From JAVKFF01 sp040226215 (lineage in GTDB: Bacteria > Pseudomonadota > Alphaproteobacteria > DSM-16000 > Inquilinaceae), in the NCBI GenBank assembly GCA_040226215.1, contig JAVKFF010000206.1:1-37576 (forward strand): 37,576 nucleotides of DNA, in the 5' to 3' direction. Under the pieces are notes generated by a model. That model made no database searches. It was not told the DNA's origin and saw only the letters and a list, made by a program, of their open reading frames with translations. The translations under genes were made by a program, and so were the position numbers. Of the stretch, positions 6,937-15,514 are shown in pieces (the first letter of the stretch is position 1; the number at the start of each line of letters is the position of its first letter).

Positions 6937-9426
6937 ATGAGCGGCATCGTCGCGAGCCTGTTCCTGGTGGCCGGCCTGCTGGTGCTGGTGAGCGCTCTGG
7001 AGCCCCTGGCGGCGCGCGTGCGCCTGCCCCTGACCGTCCTGATGGCCTTTGCCGGCGCGGTCGTCGGTGCGATCGGCTTCGTCGGCCTCAACACGCCCTT
7101 TGTCGGCCTGTCGCTGGGCGGCGAGGGGGTGGAGAGCGTGATCGCCGACACGGACGTGCTGCTGGCGGTCTTCCTGCCGCCGCTCCTGTTCCAGGCCGGC
7201 CTGACGATCGACGTCCGCCGCATGCTCGACGATATCGGGCCGATCCTGCTGATGGCGATCGTCGCCGTGGTGATCTGCACCGGCGCGGTGGGGCTGGCCA
7301 TATCCGCCACCGGCATCATGGCGCTTCTGCCGGCCCTGCTGGTCGGCGCCATCATCTCGACGACCGATCCGGTGGCGGTGATCGGTCTGTTCCGCGACGT
7401 CGGCGCGCCCAAGCGGCTGTCCATCCTGGTCGAAGGCGAGAGCCTGCTCAACGACGCCGCCGCCATCGCCCTGATGGTCATCCTGCTGGAGGCATTCGTC
7501 ACCACCGCGGGCGTCAGCCTGCTGGCCGGGATCTGGCTCTTCGCGCTCTCCTTCGCCGGCGGCGCGCTGTTCGGCTTCCTGACGGCGCTGCTGTGCACCT
7601 GGCTGATAAAGCCGCTGCGCCGCATGCCGCTGGCCGAGATCACGCTGACCCTGGCGCTGCCCTATCTGACCTATCTGGTGGCGGAGCGCTGGATCGAGGT
7701 CTCGGGCGTCGTCGCGGTGGTGGTGGCCGCGCTGACCATGGCGGCGCGCGGCCGCACGGCAATCACACCGTCCTCATGGACCGCGCTGCGCACGGTGTGG
7801 GATCAGATCGCCTATATCGCCGCGGCGCTCGTGTTCCTGTTCGCGGCCTCCGACATTCCCGGCATCATCGAGCGGGCGGACGCGGATCTGTTGCTGCCGA
7901 TCGTGGTGACCGTGATCGCCGCCTTCGCGGCCCGTGCGATCACGGTATGGGGCTTGCTGCCGGCATTGACCCTGCTCGGCTGGGCGGAGCGGGTGAGCGG
8001 CGAGTACAAGCTGGTGATGTGGTGGGGCGGGCTGCGCGGCGCCGTCACCCTGGTGCTGGCCGCCGCGGTGGCCGGCACGCCCCAGCTCAATCCGGGCACG
8101 CGCATCGACGTGGCCATTCTCGCCACCTGCTTCGTCGTCTTCACCCTGGTCGTCAACGGCCTCTCGCTGCGGCCGGTGATGCGGTTGGCTGGCCTGCACC
8201 GGCTGTCAAAGGAGAACCGGGTGCTGCGCGACCGTGCCATCGCCCTGACCGCCGACGCGGTGGCCGAGCGGCTGGCCCTGACGGCGGAAGTGCACCGCCT
8301 GGACGAATCCGCGCTGAGGGAAGTGCTGGACCGCTATCAGCGGCGGCGCGAGGTGGCCCAGCAGAGCGCCGAGGTGGGCGTGCTCGATCCCGAGCAGCAG
8401 GTCCGGGTGGGCCTGGTCACGCTGGCGGCGCGCGAGGAAACGCTCTATCTCGACCACTTCGTGCGCGGCTCGATCAGCCGGTCGACCGCGGTGGCGATGA
8501 TCGCCAAGGCCGGGCGGCTGCGCGACGGCGCCCGATCCCGCGGCCTTGAAGGCTATCGCGACGCCTCGCGCGATACCGGCCGCTTCCGTTTCTCACTCTC
8601 GCTCGCCATGCGCCTGCACCGGGCGTTCCGCTGGGAAGGACCGCTCGCCTCCAAGCTGGCGGACCGCTTCGAGCAGTTGACCATCACCCGCATCGTGGTC
8701 AGCCAGTTGATCACCTTCACCCGGGCCAAGCTGGTGCCGCTGATGGGGCTGCCGGCGACCATCCCCTTGCGTGAGACGCTGGAGGCGCGGCTTGCGGATA
8801 TCGAGGCGGCGCTGGAGTCGCTGCGCCTGCAATATCCCGACTACGCCGAACTCCTCGCTCATCGCTTTCTGCTGCGCGCCGGCCTACGCATGGAGGAGCG
8901 GGAATATGCCGAGCTGGCGGAAGAGGCGGCTATCCCGGCGGAAGTGCACCACCAGCTCGAGGCCGAGCTCGACCGCCGATGGCGGGAGGTGGAGGAGCGG
9001 CCGAACCTGGATCTCGGCCTCGACACCGAGGAACTGGTGCGCCGCTTTCCGTTGTTCGAGGCCTTGGCGGAACCGGACATCCGGGAGATCAGCCGCCTGT
9101 TGCGGCCCCGGCTGACCGTGCCGGGCGAGCGGATCATCACCCGCGGCGAGCGCGGCGACTTCATGGCCTTCATCTCTTCCGGCGCGGTCGAGGTATCGCG
9201 CGACGACCACCGCTACCGGCTGGGGCGGGGCGATTTCTTCGGCGAGATCGCGATCCTGACCGGGCGGCGCCGGCAGGCGCATGTGGACGCCATCGCCTAC
9301 AGCCAGTTGCTGATCCTGCAGGGACGGGACTTCCGGCGTTTCGCCAAGACCCATCCGGAGGCGCGGCAGAAGATCCGCGAAGCCGCCGGCGAGCGACTGG
9401 AGGCCACTAGCGGTCGGGAAGCGTGA
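6937..9426 (+). CDS. CPA1 family Na+/H+ antiporter with C-terminal cyclic-nucleotide-binding domain
   Basis: An 829-residue protein with three parts. Residues about 1-415 are a CPA1/NhaP-type antiporter with 12 or so membrane spans. It carries FLPPLLFQAGL, TTDPVAVIGLFRDVG, the ion-binding VEGESLLNDAAA and MWWGGLRGAVTL. Residues about 420-690 are a long soluble helical region rich in Glu and Arg. Residues about 695-815 are a cyclic-nucleotide-binding (cNMP/Crp-like) beta-barrel with GERIITRGERGDFMAFISSG and GRGDFFGEIAILTGRRRQA. This order matches the plant SOS1 and bacterial NhaP-cNBD antiporters, where the cytosolic tail regulates ion exchange. Expected role: sodium or potassium/proton exchange at the inner membrane, with gating by a ligand or by the tail. 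The start ATG has a weak ribosome site. The 3' end overlaps the convergent small gene by 20 bases. Confidence 0.92.
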   Translation: MSGIVASLFLVAGLLVLVSALEPLAARVRLPLTVLMAFAGAVVGAIGFVGLNTPFVGLSLGGEGVESVIADTDVLLAVFLPPLLFQAGLTIDVRRMLDDIGPILLMAIVAVVICTGAVGLAISATGIMALLPALLVGAIISTTDPVAVIGLFRDVGAPKRLSILVEGESLLNDAAAIALMVILLEAFVTTAGVSLLAGIWLFALSFAGGALFGFLTALLCTWLIKPLRRMPLAEITLTLALPYLTYLVAERWIEVSGVVAVVVAALTMAARGRTAITPSSWTALRTVWDQIAYIAAALVFLFAASDIPGIIERADADLLLPIVVTVIAAFAARAITVWGLLPALTLLGWAERVSGEYKLVMWWGGLRGAVTLVLAAAVAGTPQLNPGTRIDVAILATCFVVFTLVVNGLSLRPVMRLAGLHRLSKENRVLRDRAIALTADAVAERLALTAEVHRLDESALREVLDRYQRRREVAQQSAEVGVLDPEQQVRVGLVTLAAREETLYLDHFVRGSISRSTAVAMIAKAGRLRDGARSRGLEGYRDASRDTGRFRFSLSLAMRLHRAFRWEGPLASKLADRFEQLTITRIVVSQLITFTRAKLVPLMGLPATIPLRETLEARLADIEAALESLRLQYPDYAELLAHRFLLRAGLRMEEREYAELAEEAAIPAEVHHQLEAELDRRWREVEERPNLDLGLDTEELVRRFPLFEALAEPDIREISRLLRPRLTVPGERIITRGERGDFMAFISSGAVEVSRDDHRYRLGRGDFFGEIAILTGRRRQAHVDAIAYSQLLILQGRDFRRFAKTHPEARQKIREAAGERLEATSGREA

Positions 9427-9787
9427 TCTGGAAGGTGGCGCCGCCGTAACCGTGCACGCTGTCATGGGCACGGATGGTCACGGTATCGACGCCGTCCGGG
9501 ACCTCCACGCCGCTGAGCGACCGGGTGAAGGGCTGCTCATCCACATGCGGATGCAGGAGTTCGCGGACACCCAGCACGGTGCCGTCGGGTGCCAGCACCT
9601 CCCAGGCATCGGCGTAGTGGTCCCATCCGGTGTCGGCGTGCGACACGGTGACGTCGAAGCGCCAGAGACCGTTGGACTGCGGCAGCGCCTCGGCGGCGAT
9701 GACGTCGGCCTCGCCGGCGTGGGCCACCGACGCCGCAGTCAAGGTGGTGGTGACGGCCAGCACCAACGTGGCAATCGGAATGCGCAT
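9407..9787 (-). CDS. small exported protein of unknown function
   Basis: 126 residues with a clear Sec signal peptide: a basic start (MRIP), a hydrophobic core to about residue 20, and an SVAHAGEA cleavage region near 24. The mature part (about 100 residues) is acidic, lacks cysteine and is probably beta-rich. It contains WRFDVTVSHADTGWDHYADAWEV and a histidine-containing stretch (LLHPHVDEQPFTRS), followed by IRAHDSVHGYGGATF. It resembles short periplasmic proteins found in many marine alphaproteobacteria, but I cannot name the family. It follows glpD by 8 bases on the same strand and is likely the last gene of that transcript. Its stop lies inside the last codons of the convergent antiporter. 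The histidine and aspartate pattern could bind metal, which is conjecture. Confidence 0.75.
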   Translation of the reverse strand: MRIPIATLVLAVTTTLTAASVAHAGEADVIAAEALPQSNGLWRFDVTVSHADTGWDHYADAWEVLAPDGTVLGVRELLHPHVDEQPFTRSLSGVEVPDGVDTVTIRAHDSVHGYGGATFQITLPDR

Positions 9788-9795
9788 CGTTCCTC

Positions 9796-11331
9796 CTATT
9801 GGGCCGCGGTGCCAAGCGCCGCACGCCCTGTGCCGGTACGCGCCTGCATATAGGCTGCCAGCCGCTGCCTGCCAGCCGGATCGATGCGCAGGCCGAGCTT
9901 GGTTCGGCGCCAGAGCGCGTCATCGGCCGTGCGCGCCCATTCGCGGTCCATCAGGTAGTCCACCTCCGCGGTATAGAGATCGTCGCCGAAATGTGCGCCG
10001 AGACCGTCGAGCGACGTGACGCCGTCGAGGAAATGCCGGCTCAACGTGCCGTAGAGGCGGGCATAGCGCCACGACTGGCGCTCGCCCAGATAGGGATGGC
10101 GCTGGCGCAGGTCGGCGAGGAAGGCGTCGAAGCCATGGGGAAGATCGCCGCCCGGCAGCGTGCCGGAAGCGGTCCAGCCCGGCTTCAGGCCCGGCAGGTG
10201 CGGCGCCAGCTTCGCCAGGGCATGCTCCGCCAGCTTGCGATAGGTGGTGATCTTGCCGCCATAGATCGACAGCAGCGGTGCCTTGCCCTCGGGCGCCTCG
10301 ACATCGAAGACATAGTCCCGCGTGACCGCGGACGGGTTGTCGGACCGGTCGTCGTAGAGAGGGCGGACTCCGGAATATGTTCGTGTGATATCAGACTTTT
10401 CTATCTGCTTTTTGAAGTAGAGGTTGATGATATCGAGCAGATATGCCGTCTCCGTCTCGTCGATGGCGACGGTGGCCGGGTCACCGTCATGGATCAGGTC
10501 GGTTGTGCCGATCAGCGTGTAGTCGCGCTCGTAGGGGATGGCGAAGACGACGCGCCGGTCCGTGTTCTGCAGGATGTAGGCATGGGCGCCGTCGTAGAGT
10601 CGCGGCACGATGATATGGCTGCCCTTGACCAGGCGCAGATGCGCCTCCTCGTTGCGGCCCAAACCGTGACGCAGAAAACGGTCGACCCACGGGCCCGCCG
10701 CGTTGATCAGGACGCGCGCCCGGACCATGCGCCGAGCCCCGGTCTCGCCGTCCTCGAGCGTCGCCAGCCAATGATCGCCTTCGCGCACCGCCTCGACGCA
10801 GCGACTGCCGACATTGATCTCGGCCCCCCGACTGGCGGCGTCCATGGCGTTGAGCACCACGAGGCGCGAATCCTCGACCCAGCAATCGGAGTACTCGAAT
10901 CCCCGCGTCATCTCGTCCTTCAGAGGCGCGCCTTGCGGCACCTTTCGCAGATCGAGGCTCCGCGTGCCGGGGAGCGAACGCCGGCCGCCGATGTGATCGT
11001 AGAGAAAGAGGCCGAGCCGGATCATCCAGCGCGGCCTCAACAGACGATTGTGCGGCAGCACGAAGCGGAGCGGCCAGATGATGTGAGGTGCCGCCTTCAG
11101 CAGCACCTCACGTTCCGCCAAGGCCTCTCGCACGAGCCGGAATTCATACATCTCCAAATAGCGCAGACCGCCGTGAATCAGCTTGGAGGAGGCCGACGAG
11201 GTGGCCTGGGCGAGGTCCGCCTGCTCGCACAGCACGACCTTCAGATCGCGGCCCGCGGCGTCGCGCGCGATACCTGCGCCATTGATTCCGCCACCAACGA
11301 TGAGAAGATCGGCGTGTGTGATGTCGGTCAT
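9796..11331 (-). CDS. glpD: glycerol-3-phosphate dehydrogenase (FAD-dependent)
   Basis: A 511-residue membrane-associated flavoenzyme that oxidises sn-glycerol 3-phosphate to dihydroxyacetone phosphate and passes electrons to quinone. The FAD dinucleotide motif GGGINGAGIARDAAGR is at residues 13-28. It is followed by the GlpD signatures SSASSKLIHGGLRYLE (about 45-60), INAAGPWVD, IPYERDYTLIGTTD and LSIYGGKITTYRKLAE near 345. The C-terminal 120 residues form the usual helical cap with EVDYLMDREWARTADD. The length agrees with the family. No glpF, glpK or glpR is present in the window, so glycerol uptake genes must lie elsewhere, or the enzyme serves phospholipid turnover. It is divergent from the YdbH operon, sharing 65 bases. 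Confidence 0.95.
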   Translation of the reverse strand: MTDITHADLLIVGGGINGAGIARDAAGRDLKVVLCEQADLAQATSSASSKLIHGGLRYLEMYEFRLVREALAEREVLLKAAPHIIWPLRFVLPHNRLLRPRWMIRLGLFLYDHIGGRRSLPGTRSLDLRKVPQGAPLKDEMTRGFEYSDCWVEDSRLVVLNAMDAASRGAEINVGSRCVEAVREGDHWLATLEDGETGARRMVRARVLINAAGPWVDRFLRHGLGRNEEAHLRLVKGSHIIVPRLYDGAHAYILQNTDRRVVFAIPYERDYTLIGTTDLIHDGDPATVAIDETETAYLLDIINLYFKKQIEKSDITRTYSGVRPLYDDRSDNPSAVTRDYVFDVEAPEGKAPLLSIYGGKITTYRKLAEHALAKLAPHLPGLKPGWTASGTLPGGDLPHGFDAFLADLRQRHPYLGERQSWRYARLYGTLSRHFLDGVTSLDGLGAHFGDDLYTAEVDYLMDREWARTADDALWRRTKLGLRIDPAGRQRLAAYMQARTGTGRAALGTAAQ

Positions 11332-11387
11332 CTGTCCTCCGGCATTGCATGATCACCCTAATGATGGGGTGGTGTGCAGGCAAATGC

Positions 11388-11393
11388 AGGAGG
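11388..11393 (+). promoter_or_regulatory. ribosome binding site deciding the ydbH-like start
   Basis: A perfect AGGAGG lies 3 bases before an ATG at 11397 and 12 bases before a second in-frame ATG at 11406. The earlier in-frame ATG at 11349 has no ribosome site, and its extra residues are cysteine- and arginine-rich and unlike a start. The true start is therefore 11397 or 11406. Confidence 0.6.
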
Positions 11394-11396
11394 CGA

Positions 11397-14300
11397 ATGG
11401 GCCATATGGCCGAACCAGCCAGGGAGGCGCGCAACGAGGACGACCGCCGGACAATGGCCGGGCGGCGGATGCGCTGGGTCTGGTGGTTCCTCACCCCGCT
11501 GGCATTGATCGGCAGCGGCCTGCTGAACCTGGCGATCGTCGCCGCGCTCGCCTGGTTCTTCGCGGTGCCGCGAATCGCCGAGGACGTGGTGAAGGTCGAA
11601 CTCGCCCGCGAGGGCTTCGCGATCGAGAATGTGGACATCGCGCGGGTCTCCATGGGCGGGGTGTCGCTGGCGAACATCCGTCTGGTGGATGGCCCGTCGA
11701 TCGGCCGGCTCGATCTCGACTGGGAGGCCTTCGACGACAGCGGCACGCCGATCCTCGATCGTCTGGCTCTCGAGGGCGTCGAGATTTCCCTGCGGGTCGA
11801 CGAGACGGGCGAGGTCAGTGTCGCCGGCTTCGACCTGTCCCCGGACGAAGGCGCGGGCGGTGCCGGTTTCGCCCTGCCGCGGCTGCCGATATCGGTGATC
11901 CTGGTCTACGGCTCCCTGGTCCATCTCGACACGCCGTTCGGCCGCTTCAGCATTCCCGTCTCCGCGCGGGTGGAGCAGGCCGAAGACCGCACGCTCACGG
12001 TCTCGGCCGATCTCGCCCTGGACGACCCGCGCCTCGGCCTCGCGCTGGCGACGGACCTCGTGATCGAGCCCGGTGGCCGTATCAGCCTTGACGCGGACGT
12101 GACCGAAGGCGCGGTCGCGATCGCGGGCATCAGCCTCGAGGCGCTGCAGGGCTGGGCGAGCCTGACCGTCGGCGAGGACGGGCGGGTCGACAGCGCGATC
12201 GACCTGCGTGGCGAGAGCCTGAGCCTCGCCGGCGTGCGCCTGGAAGCACCGCATCTGATCGCCTTCGGCGGCACCCTGCCGGAATTCGTCACCTTCTCGG
12301 CCCGCGAGGCGAGCAGTGGTGCGGCCGTGGTGGCCGACCTGCTGGCCGGTACGCAGGGGGAGGCGCTCTCCAGCATGACGCTGAACCTGGCGGCAGACAT
12401 TCCAGAGGGGGAACAGGCGATCGACGGGGGCATGGTCCGCTGGGACAGGGTCTGGCTTGAGGTCTCGGCCGAGATTTCGGCCGCCATGATCGAGCGAATG
12501 ACCGCCGAACGTGGCGCCATCACGCCCGAGGCGATCGCCGCCAACCTGCCGCCGGTCGCCGTCTCCGCCGACGTCGCCGGGGTGGATTGGCCGGGACTTG
12601 GCAGCGACCTGACCTTGCGCGGACGGTCGGTGCTGTCACTCGACGGAAGCGCGGTCGCCGCCCGCTTCAGCGAGGATCTGCGGCTTTCTGGCGTCGTGCC
12701 GGCACTGGGCGGCGCGGTCGCGGCGACTTTGTCCAGTCCCGGCGGCGGACGACAGGCCATGCTTTCCTACGACTGGCAGAGCGACGCCTGGCGCGCGGTC
12801 GCGAGGGTCGAGGGCAACCACATCGATACCGGACCCTTTGGCGGCGTGATCGAGGGCAGCGGTCACGGCGATGCCGTGCACGCCCGGCTTCGGGAGGTCA
12901 GCCTGGCCGCGTTTTCCCTGGGCGAGGAGAGCGTGTCACGGCTCAGTCTGACATCGCTTGAACTGCGGGTGGAGGAGAGCGGGCGCGTGCGGGCGACGAT
13001 CGACGACTTCGCCGCCGACAGCCTGACCATCGCCGGCCAGACCCTCGAGGGCGTGCGGGCGGATGATCTGTCGGCCCTGGTGCGGGCGGACGGTTCGCTG
13101 GTCGACGTGGCCAGCGACATCGTGGCCGATCGCATCGCCCTCGATTTCGACGGCACACTGCTGACAATCCGGGACGCCAGCACCACCGCCGCGGTGACGG
13201 TGGCGGGTGAGATTGTCACGATCGCCCTGCACGAATGTATCGCGTTCAGCGCACTCGATGTGGATGCCGACGGCGTTGTCGTCGGAGTCTCGCCGACGGC
13301 GGGCGAGATCGCCTGTGTTGACCTGGCAGGTGACAGCGCCGTGGTCTGGCCGACACTGCCCGAGCCCTTGATGCTCGACCTCACGGCCGGACGATTCACG
13401 CTCGCCAGCGAGGGGGATACCGTGGTCTCGGTGGTGCTGAACGATCACACGGCACTGTCCATCCCGTCCTTCGACCCGTTCGCGATCGCCGGAACGCTCG
13501 ATGCGGTCAATCTCACCGTGGAGGCGGCCGACCTTCGCTTTCCCGGGACGACGGCGACGGTCGATGCCAGCTTCGGGGAGGCGACGGATGTCGCCATCGA
13601 CATCGACTGGGCGACGCTGATCGTGCCCGGTCAGCCGGCGCCGGTCCGGCCGTCCGGCGTGGCCGGACAGATCGCCATCGACGATGCCGGCCTGACCTTC
13701 TCCGGTGGCGCCTACCCGGCAAGTGGCGTTCTCCTGCCGGTTTCCGTCCGGCACGACTTCGACAGCGGCGCCGGTCAGGCCGACATCCGGATCGCCGCCC
13801 TGACGCTGGAGGTTGGCGGACTGCAGCCGCACGACATCTTCCCGGCGGTCGACCTGCGCGCGCTGGGCCAGTTCGGCGGAACCGTCGGCGGGCAGGCGAC
13901 CCTGCGTTGGAGCGAGAGCCTGTCGACCGCGGCGCAGGTCAACCTGTCGGGGATCCGCCTTAGCGGCGTGGGCTACTCGGCATCCGGGATCAACGGCACG
14001 CTGACCTTCTCCAGTCTCGACCCGCCGCGCACGGCAGGGCCGCAATCCCTGAGCGCGGACCTGCTCGATGTCGGCGTGATGCTGCGCAACGGTCGGGCGC
14101 AGCTGGCCATCGTCGCCGGCGATACCGTGACGGTCAGCGACGCGCGCTTCGCCTGGGCCGGCGGCACGCTGTCGGCCGCCCCCTTCACCATCCCGCTCGC
14201 CAACCCGAACACCTCGGTCAACTTCTCCGCGCAAGGCATCGACCTGACGGCGCTGCTGATCGAACTGCCTGTCGAAGGTCTTTCCGCCACGGGTGTGCTG

Positions 14301-14708
14301 GATGGCACAGTGCCTGTCCGCGTCATCGGCGATAGTGTGCATATCGACAACGGCCAGCTGCAGAGCCGGGGGCCGGGCGTAATCCGCTACGCTTCCGGCG
14401 GCGTCGGCGATGGCCAGGACGAGGGGGTTCAGCTTCTGTTGGATGCGATCCAGAACTTTCACTACGAGAGCCTCGGCGTCAGCCTGGACGGCCGGACCGG
14501 CGGCGACCTGACGGTCGGTCTCACCATCCGGGGCGCCAACCCGGACGTCTATGACGGTTATCCGATCGCGCTGAACGTCAATGTCAGCGGGGCGCTGGAC
14601 GACATTCTGAGCGAAGGCATCCAGACTCTGACGATTGGCGACAGGGCACGAGAATATTTCCAAGACGAGACCACTCGTGGCACGTTAGAAAACATCATCG
14701 GCCGCTAA
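11397..14708 (+). CDS. YdbH-family intermembrane phospholipid transport protein (AsmA/TamB-like)
   Basis: About 1,103 residues. An N-terminal cytosolic basic stretch and one transmembrane helix (about residues 25-55, WFLTPLALIGSGLL) are followed by a roughly 1,000-residue periplasmic beta-rich region of repeating amphipathic strands. This is the bridge architecture shared by YdbH, TamB and YhdP, which span the periplasm and move phospholipid to the outer membrane. The C-terminal part has the YdbH signature region: TGVLDGTVPVRV, SRGPGVIRYASGG, a QLLLDAIQNFHYESL segment and LTVGLTIRGANPDVYDGYP. Assignment rests strongly on the next two genes, a YnbE-like lipoprotein and a YdbL-like protein, in the same order as E. 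coli ydbH-ynbE-ydbL. Codon use does not differ from the neighbours. Confidence 0.88.
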   Translation: MGHMAEPAREARNEDDRRTMAGRRMRWVWWFLTPLALIGSGLLNLAIVAALAWFFAVPRIAEDVVKVELAREGFAIENVDIARVSMGGVSLANIRLVDGPSIGRLDLDWEAFDDSGTPILDRLALEGVEISLRVDETGEVSVAGFDLSPDEGAGGAGFALPRLPISVILVYGSLVHLDTPFGRFSIPVSARVEQAEDRTLTVSADLALDDPRLGLALATDLVIEPGGRISLDADVTEGAVAIAGISLEALQGWASLTVGEDGRVDSAIDLRGESLSLAGVRLEAPHLIAFGGTLPEFVTFSAREASSGAAVVADLLAGTQGEALSSMTLNLAADIPEGEQAIDGGMVRWDRVWLEVSAEISAAMIERMTAERGAITPEAIAANLPPVAVSADVAGVDWPGLGSDLTLRGRSVLSLDGSAVAARFSEDLRLSGVVPALGGAVAATLSSPGGGRQAMLSYDWQSDAWRAVARVEGNHIDTGPFGGVIEGSGHGDAVHARLREVSLAAFSLGEESVSRLSLTSLELRVEESGRVRATIDDFAADSLTIAGQTLEGVRADDLSALVRADGSLVDVASDIVADRIALDFDGTLLTIRDASTTAAVTVAGEIVTIALHECIAFSALDVDADGVVVGVSPTAGEIACVDLAGDSAVVWPTLPEPLMLDLTAGRFTLASEGDTVVSVVLNDHTALSIPSFDPFAIAGTLDAVNLTVEAADLRFPGTTATVDASFGEATDVAIDIDWATLIVPGQPAPVRPSGVAGQIAIDDAGLTFSGGAYPASGVLLPVSVRHDFDSGAGQADIRIAALTLEVGGLQPHDIFPAVDLRALGQFGGTVGGQATLRWSESLSTAAQVNLSGIRLSGVGYSASGINGTLTFSSLDPPRTAGPQSLSADLLDVGVMLRNGRAQLAIVAGDTVTVSDARFAWAGGTLSAAPFTIPLANPNTSVNFSAQGIDLTALLIELPVEGLSATGVLDGTVPVRVIGDSVHIDNGQLQSRGPGVIRYASGGVGDGQDEGVQLLLDAIQNFHYESLGVSLDGRTGGDLTVGLTIRGANPDVYDGYPIALNVNVSGALDDILSEGIQTLTIGDRAREYFQDETTRGTLENIIGR

Positions 14709-14721
14709 CCGGGGGTGCCCA

Positions 14722-14982
14722 ATGGCCCAGGACCACTTGACCGATCACGTGTCGGTCGCAGACGAGTTGGACGGGGCGGCCGTGACCGCGCCCTTCGCCC
14801 GACGCGCCATGATCTTGTCAGGAACCGCCGCAATCTTGACGGCTTGTTCACCGACCGTGCGTGTGGAGGCGCCCTCCGAGCCAATCGAGATCAACCTGAA
14901 CGTCCGCATCACGCAGGAGGTTCGCATCCGCATCGATCGGGAACTTGAAGAGGTGTTCGAGGAAAATGACGACATCTTCTGA
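14722..14982 (+). CDS. ynbE: YnbE-family lipoprotein
   Basis: An 86-residue predicted outer-membrane lipoprotein. A lipobox LTAC is at about residues 39-42 after a short hydrophobic stretch (ILSGTAAI), so the mature protein begins at that Cys with SPTVRVEAPSEPIEINLNV. It ends in a charged RITQEVRIRIDREL segment. PIEINLNV and (R)VRI(R)IDREL are hallmarks of YnbE. In E. coli YnbE pairs with the C-terminal end of YdbH by beta-strand augmentation and completes the bridge at the outer membrane. It begins 13 bases after the ydbH stop. The first 25 residues (MAQDHLTDHVSVADEL) are a longer cytosolic extension than usual, so an internal start before the signal region is possible. Confidence 0.82.
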   Translation: MAQDHLTDHVSVADELDGAAVTAPFARRAMILSGTAAILTACSPTVRVEAPSEPIEINLNVRITQEVRIRIDRELEEVFEENDDIF

Positions 14983-15400
14983 TCGGCAGCCCGGCTCGAT
15001 CGGGCAGACGTCGCGCCGCGGAGACCACCGCGGAGACCAGGGCGGCCGCCAGGGGCGCCGTCGCTTCGTGATTTGGGTCGGCCTGTCGGCCGGCCTGCTG
15101 GCCGTCGCCGGCCTCGGCAGCCGCCGCGTGCTGGCGCAGCTCAATCTTGACCAGGCCCGCAGCCAGGGCCTGGTCGGCGAACGGCTCGACGGACTGATCG
15201 GCGTGGTGCAGAACGCGCCGGGGGTGCAGGCGCTGGTCGATTCCGTCAACGCCCAGCGCATGGTCCGCTACCGCGAGATCGCCTCCAGCACCAATGCGCC
15301 GCTGGCCGCCGTGCAGGCCCAGGCCGGTCAGACCCTGATCGGCAGGGCGCAGCCGGGCTGGTATGTGCAGAGTTCCAGCGGAAGCTGGACGCAGCGCTGA
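14966..15400 (+). CDS. ydbL: YdbL-family protein (DUF1318)
   Basis: 144 residues. A very basic N-terminal tail (Arg- and Gly-rich, about 1-30) leads into a hydrophobic segment FVIWVGLSAGLLAVAG (about 33-48) and an AQ cleavage-like site. The mature domain carries the DUF1318/YdbL pattern: LDQARSQGLVGERLDGLIGVV, VQALVDSVNAQRMVRYREIAS and GWYVQSSSGSW. YdbL is a periplasmic chaperone-like factor that keeps YdbH and YnbE from misassembling. It overlaps the ynbE stop by 17 bases with a GAGGA ribosome site. The frame extends up to a TTG at 14945, but the ATG at 14966 is preferred. The long basic leader before the signal segment is unusual, and some of it may be cytosolic. Confidence 0.82.
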   Translation: MTTSSDRQPGSIGQTSRRGDHRGDQGGRQGRRRFVIWVGLSAGLLAVAGLGSRRVLAQLNLDQARSQGLVGERLDGLIGVVQNAPGVQALVDSVNAQRMVRYREIASSTNAPLAAVQAQAGQTLIGRAQPGWYVQSSSGSWTQR

Positions 15401-15405
15401 GACAC

Positions 15406-15450
15406 CCCGCCGCCTGGCGGGACGAGCGGGGCTATCGCAAGGTCGCCCCG
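15406..15450 (+). terminator. possible terminator hairpins between convergent genes
   Basis: Two adjacent hairpins follow the ydbL stop. The first is CCCGCC with a 4-base loop at 15406-15421. The second is CGGGGC at 15427-15432 paired with GCCCCG at 15445-15450, followed by TTTCC. The short T-run and the position between convergent genes suggest termination, but neither stem is long. Confidence 0.35.
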
Positions 15451-15514
15451 TTTCCGTTGGCTCCCCGATAATGCGAGGCTGGGTCTTTGTGCTGTCGGCG
15501 TCACGGATCGCCAT

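Noticed and set aside
2450..7643. Two long minus-strand open frames of about 885 codons each
   Set aside because: They are opposite to the OsmC fusion, MocR, PdxY, EamA and antiporter genes, which have clear motifs. The antisense translations are low-complexity His/Arg/Gln-rich without motif or ribosome site.
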